64,000 bases of DNA, from positions 124,001 through 188,000 of the forward strand of contig CAJTLW010000001.1 of the NCBI GenBank assembly GCA_910577515.1, read 5' to 3'. Of the stretch, positions 9,050 through 16,698 are shown one piece after another. Origin of the DNA: an uncultured Vampirovibrio sp. (GTDB lineage Bacteria > Cyanobacteriota > Vampirovibrionia > Gastranaerophilales > Gastranaerophilaceae). The number at the start of each line of letters is the position of its first letter. Positions within the stretch are counted from its first letter, which is position 1. The notes under the pieces were generated by a model. The model worked only from the letters and a program-made list of their open reading frames with translations. It ran no database searches and was not told the DNA's origin. The position numbers and the translations under genes were made by a program.

Positions 9050-9903
9050 TGAGAAAATCTATTATTGATAAAATAAATAATGCAAGCATCAATTATTCAG
9101 ATGAAATGATAAGAGTTGAACTTATTTTTTCCAAAGCTCCAATTGTAGAACATATTTTTGCGGGAAATTTTGGATTACCTGCTGCAAATATGATCACTAT
9201 TGAAAAATATATTAACGATTTTCTTTTTATTAAATATGAATATGCTGGAACTTATATTTCAGTTAGAGATATGCGAAGTAGTTTAGGGATTACAGAAAAA
9301 GACTTAAATAAAAATAATAAAGAAAAACTCTTATTATATTACGAATTCATACTTAATATGATTTCGCTATTAAATAGAAAGCTTTTACCCACCGACCGAT
9401 ATAACCAAAACAGCGTAAATAAAATATTAAATAATATTCAAATAGTATTAGAAAAACTTAATTATAAAATAGCTAAAGAAAATAATTATATTTACATTGT
9501 AGAAAAAGATATATGCTCAAGTGCTATTAGTGAACTATATCCGGAACTTTCAGAAACAGTTATCGAATATCGAAGATATGATTTAAAGGGTAATATAGTA
9601 ACTAAAAGAAACATTTTACAAGCATTATCGTTAAAGCTTGAAGGAATTGAATCAAAATTAAAAGGCACTACATATAATCCATTAGTAAAAGATTTAAAAA
9701 ATTTATATAACAATTTGCATATTAGACATAATAATTTTGGAGAAAATCCAAATAACAACATAATTGAAATGGATGATAAAACGCTTGAAAATTGGTATGA
9801 TATAACTTATGATACCACTCTTACTGCGCTTATGATATGTAATTATCTTGATTATCGTGCAAAAATTGATTCTTTGCCGAATTATTACCAGAATAAAAAT
9901 TAA
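9049..9903 (+). CDS. Unknown protein coupled to the endonuclease gene
   Basis: A 284-residue protein whose ATG overlaps the endonuclease stop (TAATG), so translation is coupled. No family is recognised. The protein is mostly helical in composition. The C-terminal part (about residues 200-270) contains LKNLYNNLHIRHNNFGEN followed by a long helix, which loosely recalls HEPN or abortive-infection C-terminal domains. That likeness is weak and needs a profile search. Position implies an accessory role in the restriction system or an independent defence function. Confidence 0.75.
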   Translation: MRKSIIDKINNASINYSDEMIRVELIFSKAPIVEHIFAGNFGLPAANMITIEKYINDFLFIKYEYAGTYISVRDMRSSLGITEKDLNKNNKEKLLLYYEFILNMISLLNRKLLPTDRYNQNSVNKILNNIQIVLEKLNYKIAKENNYIYIVEKDICSSAISELYPELSETVIEYRRYDLKGNIVTKRNILQALSLKLEGIESKLKGTTYNPLVKDLKNLYNNLHIRHNNFGENPNNNIIEMDDKTLENWYDITYDTTLTALMICNYLDYRAKIDSLPNYYQNKN

Positions 9904-10000
9904 TAATTCTATTATGTTAAAATGTAACTTCTTTCTTATCTTCACTAGCTTTCCTCTATATTTGTCAGTAGTGTGTTGTGTGTCAAAAGGAGGATAGATT

Positions 10001-10171
10001 ATGAAAGAAGTTTGTGGTTTTAATATTACGGATAAAGAATTTAAATTATTAAGCAAGAAAGCGGAAGCAGTTTATAACATAGCTGTAGTGGCGAATTATT
10101 TTTGCGTAACGCAACAAGAAATCCATTTCTTCTCTTGTAATAGTCATAATAAACTCCTTTCTTTATTTTAA
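10001..10171 (+). CDS. Small unknown protein at the cargo/transposition boundary
   Basis: A 56-codon frame starts at ATG 10001 behind a strong AAAGGAGG site eight bases upstream. It begins MKEVCGFNITDKEFKLLSKK and is Cys-containing, with no recognised domain. Its end overlaps the end of the convergent HTH gene by nine bases. It may be a small cargo gene or a remnant. Support comes mainly from the ribosome site. Confidence 0.4.
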   Translation: MKEVCGFNITDKEFKLLSKKAEAVYNIAVVANYFCVTQQEIHFFSCNSHNKLLSLF

Positions 10172-10357
10172 ATTTCTGTAACTAAAACCAAGTTCGTAAT
10201 ATATAAATATTTCAAACTCTTTGCTGTAACGTTCTCCGTTAATCAGTCTTGTAATATAAGATTCAGACTTATTAAGCATTTTTGCCATTTTCTTTTGATT
10301 CATGTGCTTGATACGCATTTTTGCTCGAATATTATCGGCTCGTCTTTTTAGAAACAT
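10163..10357 (-). CDS. Small Cro/CI-type HTH protein of the transposition operon
   Basis: A 64-residue protein that is almost entirely one helix-turn-helix: QKKMAKMLNKSESYITRLINGERYS at residues 21-45. It is the last gene of the transposase operon and its start overlaps the preceding gene by ten bases. A DNA-binding role in regulating transposition is likely. Its binding site is unknown. Confidence 0.75.
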   Translation of the reverse strand: MFLKRRADNIRAKMRIKHMNQKKMAKMLNKSESYITRLINGERYSKEFEIFIYYELGFSYRNLK

Positions 10358-11079
10358 AATTTCTTCCTTATACTTCTTATTTCTTCCGGTGAAAAGTCTT
10401 TGCGTAGTCTTCGCCTGAATGTCATTACACTCGGAAATTTTTCTAAAGGTATTTGAAAAATTTTTGCGGTATTTTCTCTGCTTTTCCTGATAGATATACC
10501 GTAATTTGATAAATAAAACTTCTTAAATATCGCATAATACTCTTCCATATCGGGATAATATGGTTTTCTTGGAGTCCCAAATTTTGAGATTAATGCAACA
10601 TCTCCATATCTGACATAAGCATTTCGTTTTCGTATTAAATTTGCATAACTTGTTCGATTAGAAGGATTTAATCGATTATATTCATCAATAAATTCCATTA
10701 ATTTCTTACCATGCAATCCGTTTGTTATTTTTAGCAAATGCAAATATTTATCTCTTTTCTTTCGATTGTATTCAGGGATTTCTTCCAATTCTTGCGAGGT
10801 TAAATTCTTAGTATTTGGAGTAACAATTTCGGTAAATTTAACGAATTCCTCATCTTGGATAAATCTTGTTGCGGTGTTTTTAACAACAGGTTCCGTTGGT
10901 GGTGGAATTTGTATAAATTCACAAAAAACAAATCCCTGATTAGTCTTTTTTAAAACTCCTTCTTTTACCAATTCTTGTAATGCATTTTGTAGTTTTTCTT
11001 TTGGTGTTTCTGCAAGCAGAAAGATATCTTCAAAGGTAAATGCTTTTAATTTTCTGGATAAATAGCGTATTTTCTTCAT
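10348..11079 (-). CDS. Third transposition-operon protein, relative of the transposase DNA-binding region
   Basis: This 243-residue protein starts four bases inside the end of the MuB-like gene. The N-terminus (about 1-55) looks like a winged helix (FTFEDIFLLAETPKEKLQNA). Residues 110-165 and 175-240 look like two further helix-turn-helix modules. Their layout matches the region between the N-terminal HTH and the catalytic core of the 667-residue transposase (about residues 85-140 and 175-250). There is no DDE motif. It may bind element ends or choose targets, as TniQ or TnsD do in other systems, but it is not recognisably TniQ. Confidence 0.7.
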   Translation of the reverse strand: MKKIRYLSRKLKAFTFEDIFLLAETPKEKLQNALQELVKEGVLKKTNQGFVFCEFIQIPPPTEPVVKNTATRFIQDEEFVKFTEIVTPNTKNLTSQELEEIPEYNRKKRDKYLHLLKITNGLHGKKLMEFIDEYNRLNPSNRTSYANLIRKRNAYVRYGDVALISKFGTPRKPYYPDMEEYYAIFKKFYLSNYGISIRKSRENTAKIFQIPLEKFPSVMTFRRRLRKDFSPEEIRSIRKKLCF

Positions 11080-11771
11080 TTAACCTCCTTTTTTAAAAAA
11101 TTTGTAACACATTTTAAATCTATTTCTTTTAAATCATTCGCTTCGGCAAGTATTTCAGATTTATTTACTAATTTAACAATTTGCCTGAAACCAAACCCTG
11201 TTTGATGTATGTATTTTATTGCATCATCAGTAAACCTCACTTCGGATAATCCGTTTACTAAAATTCCCGTTTCGTCAGTTGAGAACGGTTCAAAATGTAA
11301 AACCTCAGAAAATCTGTCAGTTAAATGGGCATATCGTTTTAAATTTCTTTTTGCAAAACGCATTCCAATTAAGATAATAGGGGTATGAGTTCTGTCATGG
11401 ATATCTCTCAAAATTTCAATACCACACTTGTCTTTTGTTAAATAGTCTACTTCATCGATAATTAAGACTTTAGGATCTTTAATCAGATATTGAACAACTT
11501 GATTAAATAAATCAGAACTTCTAAAAAGTGGCACTTCTCCCATTTCCTTTACGATTTCTTCTAAAAGCGAACGCGGAGTTGTAACTTGAGTTGCACTTAC
11601 AAAAATTGCATCATTATTAGCTGACCACCAAGTAGCAACTCTTGTTTTACCAAGTCCCGGTTCGCCATATACAAGTGCCATTCCCGGAACTCCTTTTGCT
11701 CGATTGATTAAATTATTCGTAAGAGTAATAAAATTCTTTACATTGGTTGTTTTAATAAATTCGATTTTCAT
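11076..11771 (-). CDS. MuB/TniB-like AAA+ ATPase, transposition target selector
   Basis: This 231-residue AAA+ protein has a Walker A motif GEPGLGKT near residue 36 and Walker B VLIIDEVDYL near 100. An SRF-like segment (HLTDRFSEVLHFEP) and a C-terminal helical part follow. It matches the MuB family, which forms ATP filaments on target DNA, activates the transposase and gives target immunity. It overlaps the transposase gene by 20 bases at the start and the third gene by four bases at the end, so it belongs to one operon. Confidence 0.87.
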   Translation of the reverse strand: MKIEFIKTTNVKNFITLTNNLINRAKGVPGMALVYGEPGLGKTRVATWWSANNDAIFVSATQVTTPRSLLEEIVKEMGEVPLFRSSDLFNQVVQYLIKDPKVLIIDEVDYLTKDKCGIEILRDIHDRTHTPIILIGMRFAKRNLKRYAHLTDRFSEVLHFEPFSTDETGILVNGLSEVRFTDDAIKYIHQTGFGFRQIVKLVNKSEILAEANDLKEIDLKCVTNFLKKEVK

Positions 11772-13755
11772 TTACAGCCTCCCCGTATATTTGTTTATAT
11801 TCGTCAGACAATTCATACCTTTTAAACCAAACAAAATCGGCATCATTTTCAAATCCATTTTTAAGATGCCATTCATATCTTTCATATCGGGATTCAAAAG
11901 CAGGTCTGCCGTTATTTTCAAAAACTTCTTCAACTTCTATGTTTTGGCTTGAACGTGATGTTATTTGAGGAACGTTTTGCCATTCTAAAGGTTTAATATG
12001 CTCAGTTTTAAAATATTTTTTGATTTCTTTTACTGTTTGTTTTTCAAGAGTTTTTTGCTGTTTAATCTTGAATTTTAACTCTTGCTGATCCTTTATATCA
12101 CCAAGATATTCAGCCATAGGATGAATTGGGGCGATTCTTTCTGCTTCACAAATAAATTCATTTTTAAGAGAAAAAATTTTAATTTTAGTTAAATCAGATA
12201 AGCTATACTTGATAATTACTCTGCCCTGTAAACCATACAAAGCCTCGTTATAATAATCGGCTTTTAAAAATCTGATACCGTTGCGATTTATTGTTTTAAT
12301 TTGTGTATGCATCATTAAATCGTCAAGTTCATTTATATTTATTCCCTCACCTTTGCCTTCCTCAAAAACTTCACCAATAGTTTTTCCTTTAAAATTAGGA
12401 CATTTCAAACTTCTGTGGAACTCCATATAGCAATCCAACATTTGTGTTAATTGTTCAACTGTAGGGACAAAATCGTTATGATATTCTTTATGGAATTTTT
12501 CGTTACGTTTCATATAAGCGGGTTTATCTACAATATTTGAACCGACAAATGACGGTAATAATCTTTCAAAGCCGTCTTGTAGTTCTCTGAAAAATCGCTC
12601 GATAACTTTTGCTCTTGCATTATACGGTTGAGCAAAAACAGCAGTAATGCCGAGCTTATTAAATAATCCGTTAATGCCGCTCTCATAAAAATCACCTGTG
12701 AAAAATTTTGCTCTGAAAGCTTTTCCATTATCCTGATAGCATATTTTAGGAATTTTCCCAAGATTTATAATTGCATTTCTCAATGCAGAAGTTATTGCTT
12801 GAGTATTTTCTTCAAGCATAATCTCGTAGCCGACAAGAGCTGTTGATTTCCAATCCAGATACCCTATAAGTGTTGCTCTGCATGGTTTACCGGTAAACGG
12901 ATTTAAACATTGAACAGCCAGTCTGTGCCCATCCGCAACCAAAACATCACCGACTTCCAGTTGAGTAATATCACGTGCAATATATGGCTGAACTTTATCT
13001 CTTAATGCTTTTTGTCCTTCTCTTGCAAATATCCATTCGTCATAATGTTTTTGTTGATATATTTTTGCATATCTGCGAAAACTTCTTTCGCTTGATGGCG
13101 AACCATATCCTTTCTTGTTTAAAATATATTTTGTTAATTTTGTAGCTTTTCCAATATTGATTTTATTAGGAGATAGTAATAGTGATTTGAAACATAATTC
13201 TTCTTCTTTTGTTAAATTGACACTACATTCTTTTTCTCCATAATCGTAATTTGGAATTAAAAGAGTATAGTCATCTTTTGTTTTAATTTGTTTATGCCAT
13301 CTGTAAATTGTTCCTATTGAAACTTTTCCGACAATATTGAAAATAATCGGATACATTTTTCCTTCATTATATACACGAAGAAAATCCTTACCTGCTTCGG
13401 TTTTGTTTTTAGATTGTTTCTTGTAATCAACCCATAAGTTTACTAAATCATATCTTGCCAATGCTATTTGTTTAGCATGTGGAGGAATTATTGTATTTTT
13501 TCTTAAATTTGGTTCATCTCTTTTCTCAATATTATTTTTATAATTCTCAAAGTCGATTAAATTTTGAGTATCGTAATTTAAAGATTGAATAAGAATTTCA
13601 TACTTGGAGCCGGTTGAACCGTCAACTAATCGGGTTACATATTTATTTTTGCTGACGGCTTTACGAACGGCTCTTGGGGTAATTCCCTGAATATTTGCCA
13701 AGTCTTTTACTGTAATCCATTCTTTATTCAAGAATTTTCTCCTTAATTTTTGCAT
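11752..13755 (-). CDS. MuA-like DDE transposase
   Basis: A 667-residue transposase. Residues 1-70 form a Mu-type HTH (WITVKDLANIQGITPRAVRKAV). A second DNA-binding region follows to about 250. The RNase H-like core has its first Asp in VADGH near 270, its second in YQDNGKAF near 345, and Glu in ARAKVIERFF near 388. The Mu_transpos_C beta-barrel (about 490-560) contains LQGRVIIKYS. It cuts and joins element ends together with the ATPase encoded downstream. It starts at ATG 13755 after AAGGTG. It transcribes away from the divergent repressor. Confidence 0.92.
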   Translation of the reverse strand: MQKLRRKFLNKEWITVKDLANIQGITPRAVRKAVSKNKYVTRLVDGSTGSKYEILIQSLNYDTQNLIDFENYKNNIEKRDEPNLRKNTIIPPHAKQIALARYDLVNLWVDYKKQSKNKTEAGKDFLRVYNEGKMYPIIFNIVGKVSIGTIYRWHKQIKTKDDYTLLIPNYDYGEKECSVNLTKEEELCFKSLLLSPNKINIGKATKLTKYILNKKGYGSPSSERSFRRYAKIYQQKHYDEWIFAREGQKALRDKVQPYIARDITQLEVGDVLVADGHRLAVQCLNPFTGKPCRATLIGYLDWKSTALVGYEIMLEENTQAITSALRNAIINLGKIPKICYQDNGKAFRAKFFTGDFYESGINGLFNKLGITAVFAQPYNARAKVIERFFRELQDGFERLLPSFVGSNIVDKPAYMKRNEKFHKEYHNDFVPTVEQLTQMLDCYMEFHRSLKCPNFKGKTIGEVFEEGKGEGININELDDLMMHTQIKTINRNGIRFLKADYYNEALYGLQGRVIIKYSLSDLTKIKIFSLKNEFICEAERIAPIHPMAEYLGDIKDQQELKFKIKQQKTLEKQTVKEIKKYFKTEHIKPLEWQNVPQITSRSSQNIEVEEVFENNGRPAFESRYERYEWHLKNGFENDADFVWFKRYELSDEYKQIYGEAVNENRIY

Positions 13756-13831
13756 ATAAAATTACACCTTTAACTACTCCATACATTACCTCTAAAGTTA
13801 CTGTTATTGGAGTGTTTAACGGTTTATTTAA

Positions 13832-13850
13832 CTTTTGTGTAGCATGCAAA
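13832..13850 (-). promoter_or_regulatory. GCATGCTA element in the transposase promoter region
   Basis: On the minus strand TTTGCATGCTACACAAAAG precedes the transposase start. It shares TTGCAT and CATGCTA with the elements before the SIR2-Ago and endonuclease genes. This could be the site through which one element-encoded HTH protein controls both cargo and transposition. Inferred. Confidence 0.35.
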
Positions 13851-13887
13851 TTTTAAAACGTTATTCAACTTTTAGTAAACTAACAAG

Positions 13888-13916
13888 TTGATTTTTCTAA
13901 ATTTACATGTTATATT
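13888..13916 (+). promoter_or_regulatory. Promoter of the repressor gene
   Basis: TTGATT at 13888-13893 and TATATT at 13911-13916 are 17 bases apart, a good sigma-70 spacing, 58 bases before the repressor ATG. Confidence 0.55.
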
Positions 13917-13974
13917 TTATTCAGATTATAGATTACAAATTATTATTTGTCAACTGATAGGTTTACAAAAGGTG

Positions 13975-14508
13975 ATGAACGAAAACGAAAAAATTAAAGA
14001 AATCAGAAAAGAACTCGGATTAACCCAACAAGAAATGGCGGATGAACTGTGTGTCAGCAAACAATACTTAAGCAAAGTTGAAAACGGTTTAACAGAGCTA
14101 AGCAAAGAAAAAATCATTTTATTGTGTGAAAAATTTAACATTTCGGTTAATTGGTTGCTGATGAATAAAGGCTTTATGTATTTGGGTGAAATTGAGCAAT
14201 ATAATGGATTTAAAGATAGTGTAGAAAAACTTATTAATTCTAATGAAAGATTAAATTTATTTTGTAAATACTATATGGCAATACATGATGTAATAAAAAA
14301 TAAATATAAAAAAGCCACAATGGAAGATATCTTAGATGTATCTAAAATCATTTTTATTACGGAATTTTCAACAAGAAAATTAAAAAACAAAAATACATTA
14401 GAAATAATAAAACAGTTTAATGAAAATAAATTTACTGATAAATTCAAGGAAAAAATTTTTAACGAATACTGTAAGTTATATGTTGAAAAACATGAGAATA
14501 TAAAATAA
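13975..14508 (+). CDS. HTH (XRE/CI-type) repressor of the element
   Basis: A 177-residue protein from ATG 13975. GTG 13972 is also possible, since the AAAGG site lies close. The longer open frame back to 13888 would begin inside the promoter, so I reject it. Residues 5-60 are a classic HTH_3 domain: IREIRKELGLTQQEMADELC-like helices, then SKQYLSKVENG. The C-terminal half is Lys-rich and helical with no protease motif, so it is not a LexA-type self-cleaving repressor. It is divergent from the transposase operon, the position of c-type repressors in Mu-like elements, and probably represses that operon. Confidence 0.82.
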   Translation: MNENEKIKEIRKELGLTQQEMADELCVSKQYLSKVENGLTELSKEKIILLCEKFNISVNWLLMNKGFMYLGEIEQYNGFKDSVEKLINSNERLNLFCKYYMAIHDVIKNKYKKATMEDILDVSKIIFITEFSTRKLKNKNTLEIIKQFNENKFTDKFKEKIFNEYCKLYVEKHENIK

Positions 14509-14594
14509 ATTAAAAGTCACATTAAATTGACAAAAGAGTAATTTCAAAGTGATTTTTGGTTAGATTCTATAAAAATTTTATACAAAAACACCTT

Positions 14595-14625
14595 AAAAAC
14601 TGCCTCAAAGGGCAGTTTTTATTTG
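14595..14625 (+). terminator. Intrinsic terminator after the repressor
   Basis: AAAAACTGCC at 14595-14604 pairs perfectly with GGCAGTTTTT at 14611-14620 across a six-base loop, and the 3' arm ends in a T run. Confidence 0.8.
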
Positions 14626-14718
14626 CAAAATATCGCAATTATTGACTTCAATTCGGAAGTTAGAATTAGTATTATCTTTTAGTTTAAGGGGGAACTTGGT
14701 TCCTCTTTGGTTCCTTCT

Positions 14719-14870
14719 TGACAAAAACGGACATTTTGAGAACTTTGCTTGAACTCCGAAACTCTTGATTATATTTGAATTATAGCCGATATTTTTATAA
14801 AAAGATTTTTTATAGTGACCATTTTGAGGACAGAAAAGATACTTTTGAACCCACTTTTGTCAATTTTACT
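14719..14870. repeat. Right-flank cluster of transposase-site-like repeats
   Basis: TTGACAAAAACGGACATTTTGAGAAC begins at 14718, GTGACCATTTTGAGGACA lies at 14815, and a weaker ACTTTTGAAC lies at 14841. These match the left-flank motif (GACA then TTTTGAGAA). The outermost TTTTGTCAATTTTA at 14855-14868 is the inverted counterpart of TAAATTAACA at 2627. The role as transposase sites is inferred. Confidence 0.45.
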
Positions 14871-15030
14871 TATCAGCCTCTATCTCAAACACCAAGCCGA
14901 CTTCTATCCCATTTCCCCCTTTATCATTCTCCTATTAATCTATATTAGACAACAAATCGACAGTTAAACGACTTTTCACGACTTTTGAAATGATTATTTT
15001 TCGACACTTCCGACCGCTTAAAACCTAAAC

Positions 15031-15050
15031 AAAAAGCCCCTTTTGGGGCA
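15031..15050 (-). terminator. Terminator of the tRNA-Asn/tRNA-Gln transcript
   Basis: On the minus strand TGCCCCAAAAGGGGC is followed by TTTTTG. The stem is perfect. It lies about 107 bases downstream of tRNA-Gln. Confidence 0.75.
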
Positions 15051-15156
15051 ATAATCTTTTTAACCGTACATAATACTTTTGTCCGTTATAATACATTTGC
15101 ACAACAGACAAAGTGTGTGTAAAACTTATATTATATTTCAGGTAAAAAAATAAAAA

Positions 15157-15227
15157 CTCCCGGACATGGATTCGAACCACGATTGAATGATCCAGAGTCA
15201 TCCGTCCTGCCGTTAGACGATCCGGGA
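15157..15227 (-). tRNA. tRNA-Gln (CTG anticodon)
   Basis: The 7-bp acceptor stem TCCCGGA/TCCGGGA is complete. The D-arm contains TCTAACGGCAGGA, the anticodon loop is CTCTGGA (anticodon CTG), and the T-loop is GGTTCGAATCC. No CCA is encoded. It is the tRNA nearest the mobile element. Confidence 0.9.
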
Positions 15228-15252
15228 ATAAAAACATGTTTATAATAAAAAA

Positions 15253-15324
15253 CTCCTCAGGTTGGACTCGAACCAACAACCTACCGGTTAACAGCCGGTT
15301 GCTCCGCCATTGAGCTACTGAGGA
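15253..15324 (-). tRNA. tRNA-Asn (GTT anticodon)
   Basis: The acceptor TCCTCAG/CTGAGGA pairs fully. The anticodon stem ACCGG/CCGGT encloses CTGTTAA, giving anticodon GTT. The T-loop GGTTCGAGTCC is standard. It lies 25 bases upstream of tRNA-Gln in the same transcript. Confidence 0.95.
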
Positions 15325-15400
15325 TTATATTTGTTTATGAATTAAATAAAGAAGACTTACAAAGTCAGAAAGACTGTTGTTAAACTTCTCTATGAAATTT

Positions 15401-15428
15401 ATTATATCAATAAAACTATTTTTTGCAA
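15401..15428 (-). promoter_or_regulatory. Promoter of the tRNA pair
   Basis: On the minus strand TTGCAA (15428-15423) and TATAAT (15406-15401) are separated by 16 bases, about 77 bases before tRNA-Asn. Confidence 0.6.
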
Positions 15429-15556
15429 GAGATTTTATATAAAAAAATAAATTAATCATTCAAGTTTATTATTTTATCATAATAAACACCCAAGGGGTTT
15501 AAAGAGAAGGTAAAAAATGCTATAATTATCAAATCTTGATAAAAAGGAGAATTAAA

Positions 15557-15865
15557 ATGTGCAAAAAAAATAATTCAATGGGCTTTGCGTTTGGCATTTT
15601 AGCTGGCATTGTTGGCGGAATTGCTGCAGGGCTTTTATATGCGCCAAAGCCTGGTAAAGAATTCAGGGAAGATATTAAAAAAACCGTGATGGACGCGGCT
15701 GAAAAATATTCCCCTGAAATACAAAAAGCTAAAAAACAAGCCATGGACATGATTAAAGGCTCTAAATGTAAAATTGAAATGGAATATAAAAAATTTTTAG
15801 ACAACATGAAAGCTGAAAAGCTTGCAGAAGCTAAAAATATTGAAACAGATGTTTATAATATGTAA
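15557..15865 (+). CDS. YtxH-domain membrane-anchored protein
   Basis: A 102-residue protein from ATG 15557 behind AAAGGAG; an upstream TTG at 15536 lies before that site and is rejected. Residues 8-30 form a Gly-rich membrane helix (GFAFGILAGIVGGIAAGLLY) followed by APKPGKEFRE, the YtxH hallmark. The rest is a charged amphipathic helix with many Lys and Glu. YtxH proteins are small general-stress-type envelope proteins of uncertain function. It forms a three-gene cluster with a DUF948 protein and a second YtxH protein. Confidence 0.82.
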   Translation: MCKKNNSMGFAFGILAGIVGGIAAGLLYAPKPGKEFREDIKKTVMDAAEKYSPEIQKAKKQAMDMIKGSKCKIEMEYKKFLDNMKAEKLAEAKNIETDVYNM

Positions 15866-15881
15866 TTAATGAGGTGATGTG

Positions 15882-16238
15882 ATGGATTCTACAGTGCAAA
15901 TCGGTTTAGTGGTATTAATTTATACAACGGCAATTTTATTTATTTTAATTGCAATATTTTTAATAAAACTTATGCATACATCCACAAAACTAGCTAAAAA
16001 TCTATCTAAAACATCACAAATGATTAATCAGGAACTAGAGCCCACCTTGGCTGAATTGAAAGAGACTTTAGGCTCAATAAATTCCATTGTAAAAAATGCA
16101 GATGAAAAAATGGAACAAGTAAAAGGTGCAATGGATAAGCTTTTAGGAGTACCTTTTATGATTGGAAACAAGATGCGGGGGCTTTTTTCAGGCCTAAAAG
16201 AGGGCTTAAGCGTCGGCATTAAATTATTTAGAAGATAA
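15882..16238 (+). CDS. DUF948-domain membrane protein
   Basis: A 118-residue protein with one N-terminal membrane helix (residues 6-30) and a long coiled-coil-like tail, the DUF948 layout. The ATG at 15882 follows GAGGTGA; a GTG at 15879 is an alternative. It sits between two YtxH-type genes with gaps of about 15 bases, so the three form an operon. DUF948 and YtxH proteins commonly occur together in Gram-positive genomes. Their role is thought to be envelope or stress related but is not established. Confidence 0.78.
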   Translation: MDSTVQIGLVVLIYTTAILFILIAIFLIKLMHTSTKLAKNLSKTSQMINQELEPTLAELKETLGSINSIVKNADEKMEQVKGAMDKLLGVPFMIGNKMRGLFSGLKEGLSVGIKLFRR

Positions 16239-16253
16239 AGAAAGGAAAATATT

Positions 16254-16520
16254 ATGTCAGTAGGAAAATTTTTAGTAGGTTTCGTTGTAGGCGGCGTTGT
16301 TGGTTCTGTTATCGGCGTTTTACTTGCTCCGCAATCAGGTGAAGAAACCAGAGAACAAATTTCTAAAACAACCAAAGATGCTTTAAATAAAGCTTCTTAT
16401 GCCGTTAAAGAAATTCAAGAAAAAACAGATGATATGGTATCTGAAGTTCAAAAAAAGGGTGAAGAAATTATAGATAGAATTCAAGGCTTGATTAATAAAC
16501 AAAAAGAAGCTCAAAACTAA
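16254..16520 (+). CDS. Second YtxH-domain protein
   Basis: An 88-residue protein. The membrane helix at residues 4-24 (FLVGFVVGGVVGSVIGVLL) is followed by APQSGEETRE, the YtxH motif, then a charged helical tail. It is a paralogue of the gene at 15557. ATG 16254 follows AAAGGAAAAT. A terminator lies 26 bases after the stop. Confidence 0.85.
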   Translation: MSVGKFLVGFVVGGVVGSVIGVLLAPQSGEETREQISKTTKDALNKASYAVKEIQEKTDDMVSEVQKKGEEIIDRIQGLINKQKEAQN

Positions 16521-16546
16521 GACTATAATTGATTTTCAGATTTTAC

Positions 16547-16572
16547 ACGCTCCGATTTTCGGGGCGTTTTTT
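16547..16572 (+). terminator. Terminator of the YtxH/DUF948 operon
   Basis: ACGCTCCG pairs with CGGGGCGT across ATTTT and is followed by a run of six T. Confidence 0.82.
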
Positions 16573-16698
16573 ATACAAAGAAAAATCAAATGGGTTAAAA
16601 AGTTTGCTGCAGAGGTATTTTCAGGATAAAAATATGTTATTTTGATACTTTTTCAAAAAATAAATTTTAAAATCTCATAAAAGCGCCATATAAAAGCG

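Larger units (their letters stand above)
2624..14875. mobile_element. Mu-like transposon carrying SIR2-Ago and DpnII defence cargo (approximate ends)
   Basis: This segment lies between the AGCS gene and the tRNA pair. It contains a MuA-like DDE transposase, a MuB-like ATPase, two further operon genes and a divergent HTH repressor. Near the left flank (2624-2765) and the right flank (14719-14870) are related short repeats. A TAAA(A)TTrACA motif occurs at 2627 in plus and at about 14861-14868 in minus orientation, so these are inverted. Three copies per side of a TTTTGAGAA-like motif preceded by (T/G)GACA also occur. Cargo is the Argonaute and GATC restriction genes. No Mu head or tail genes are present, so it is a transposon rather than a prophage. 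I found no convincing target-site duplication, so the end coordinates are estimates. Confidence 0.6.
14509..15030. other. Gene-free right flank of the mobile element
   Basis: About 520 bases without a credible gene. It holds the repressor terminator, a TAAATTGACA copy at 14523, a GGTTCC direct repeat (14698-14714), the right-flank repeat cluster and, further right, short repeats with CGACTTTT twice (14970-14985) and TCGACA twice. The chromosomal junction probably lies between 14870 and 15030. Confidence 0.5.

Noticed and set aside
2624..15030. Exact target-site duplication at the element ends
   Set aside because: I compared several TG...CA end choices (left 2579, 2609, 2624; right 14862, 14875, 15006) and none gave a matching 5-base flank.
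14509..15030. CRISPR-like array
   Set aside because: The repeats are short, irregularly spaced and degenerate. They fit transposase sites, and no cas genes are present.
15025..15279. 84-codon minus-strand frame over the tRNAs
   Set aside because: It runs through tRNA-Gln and part of tRNA-Asn and the terminator, so it is not coding.
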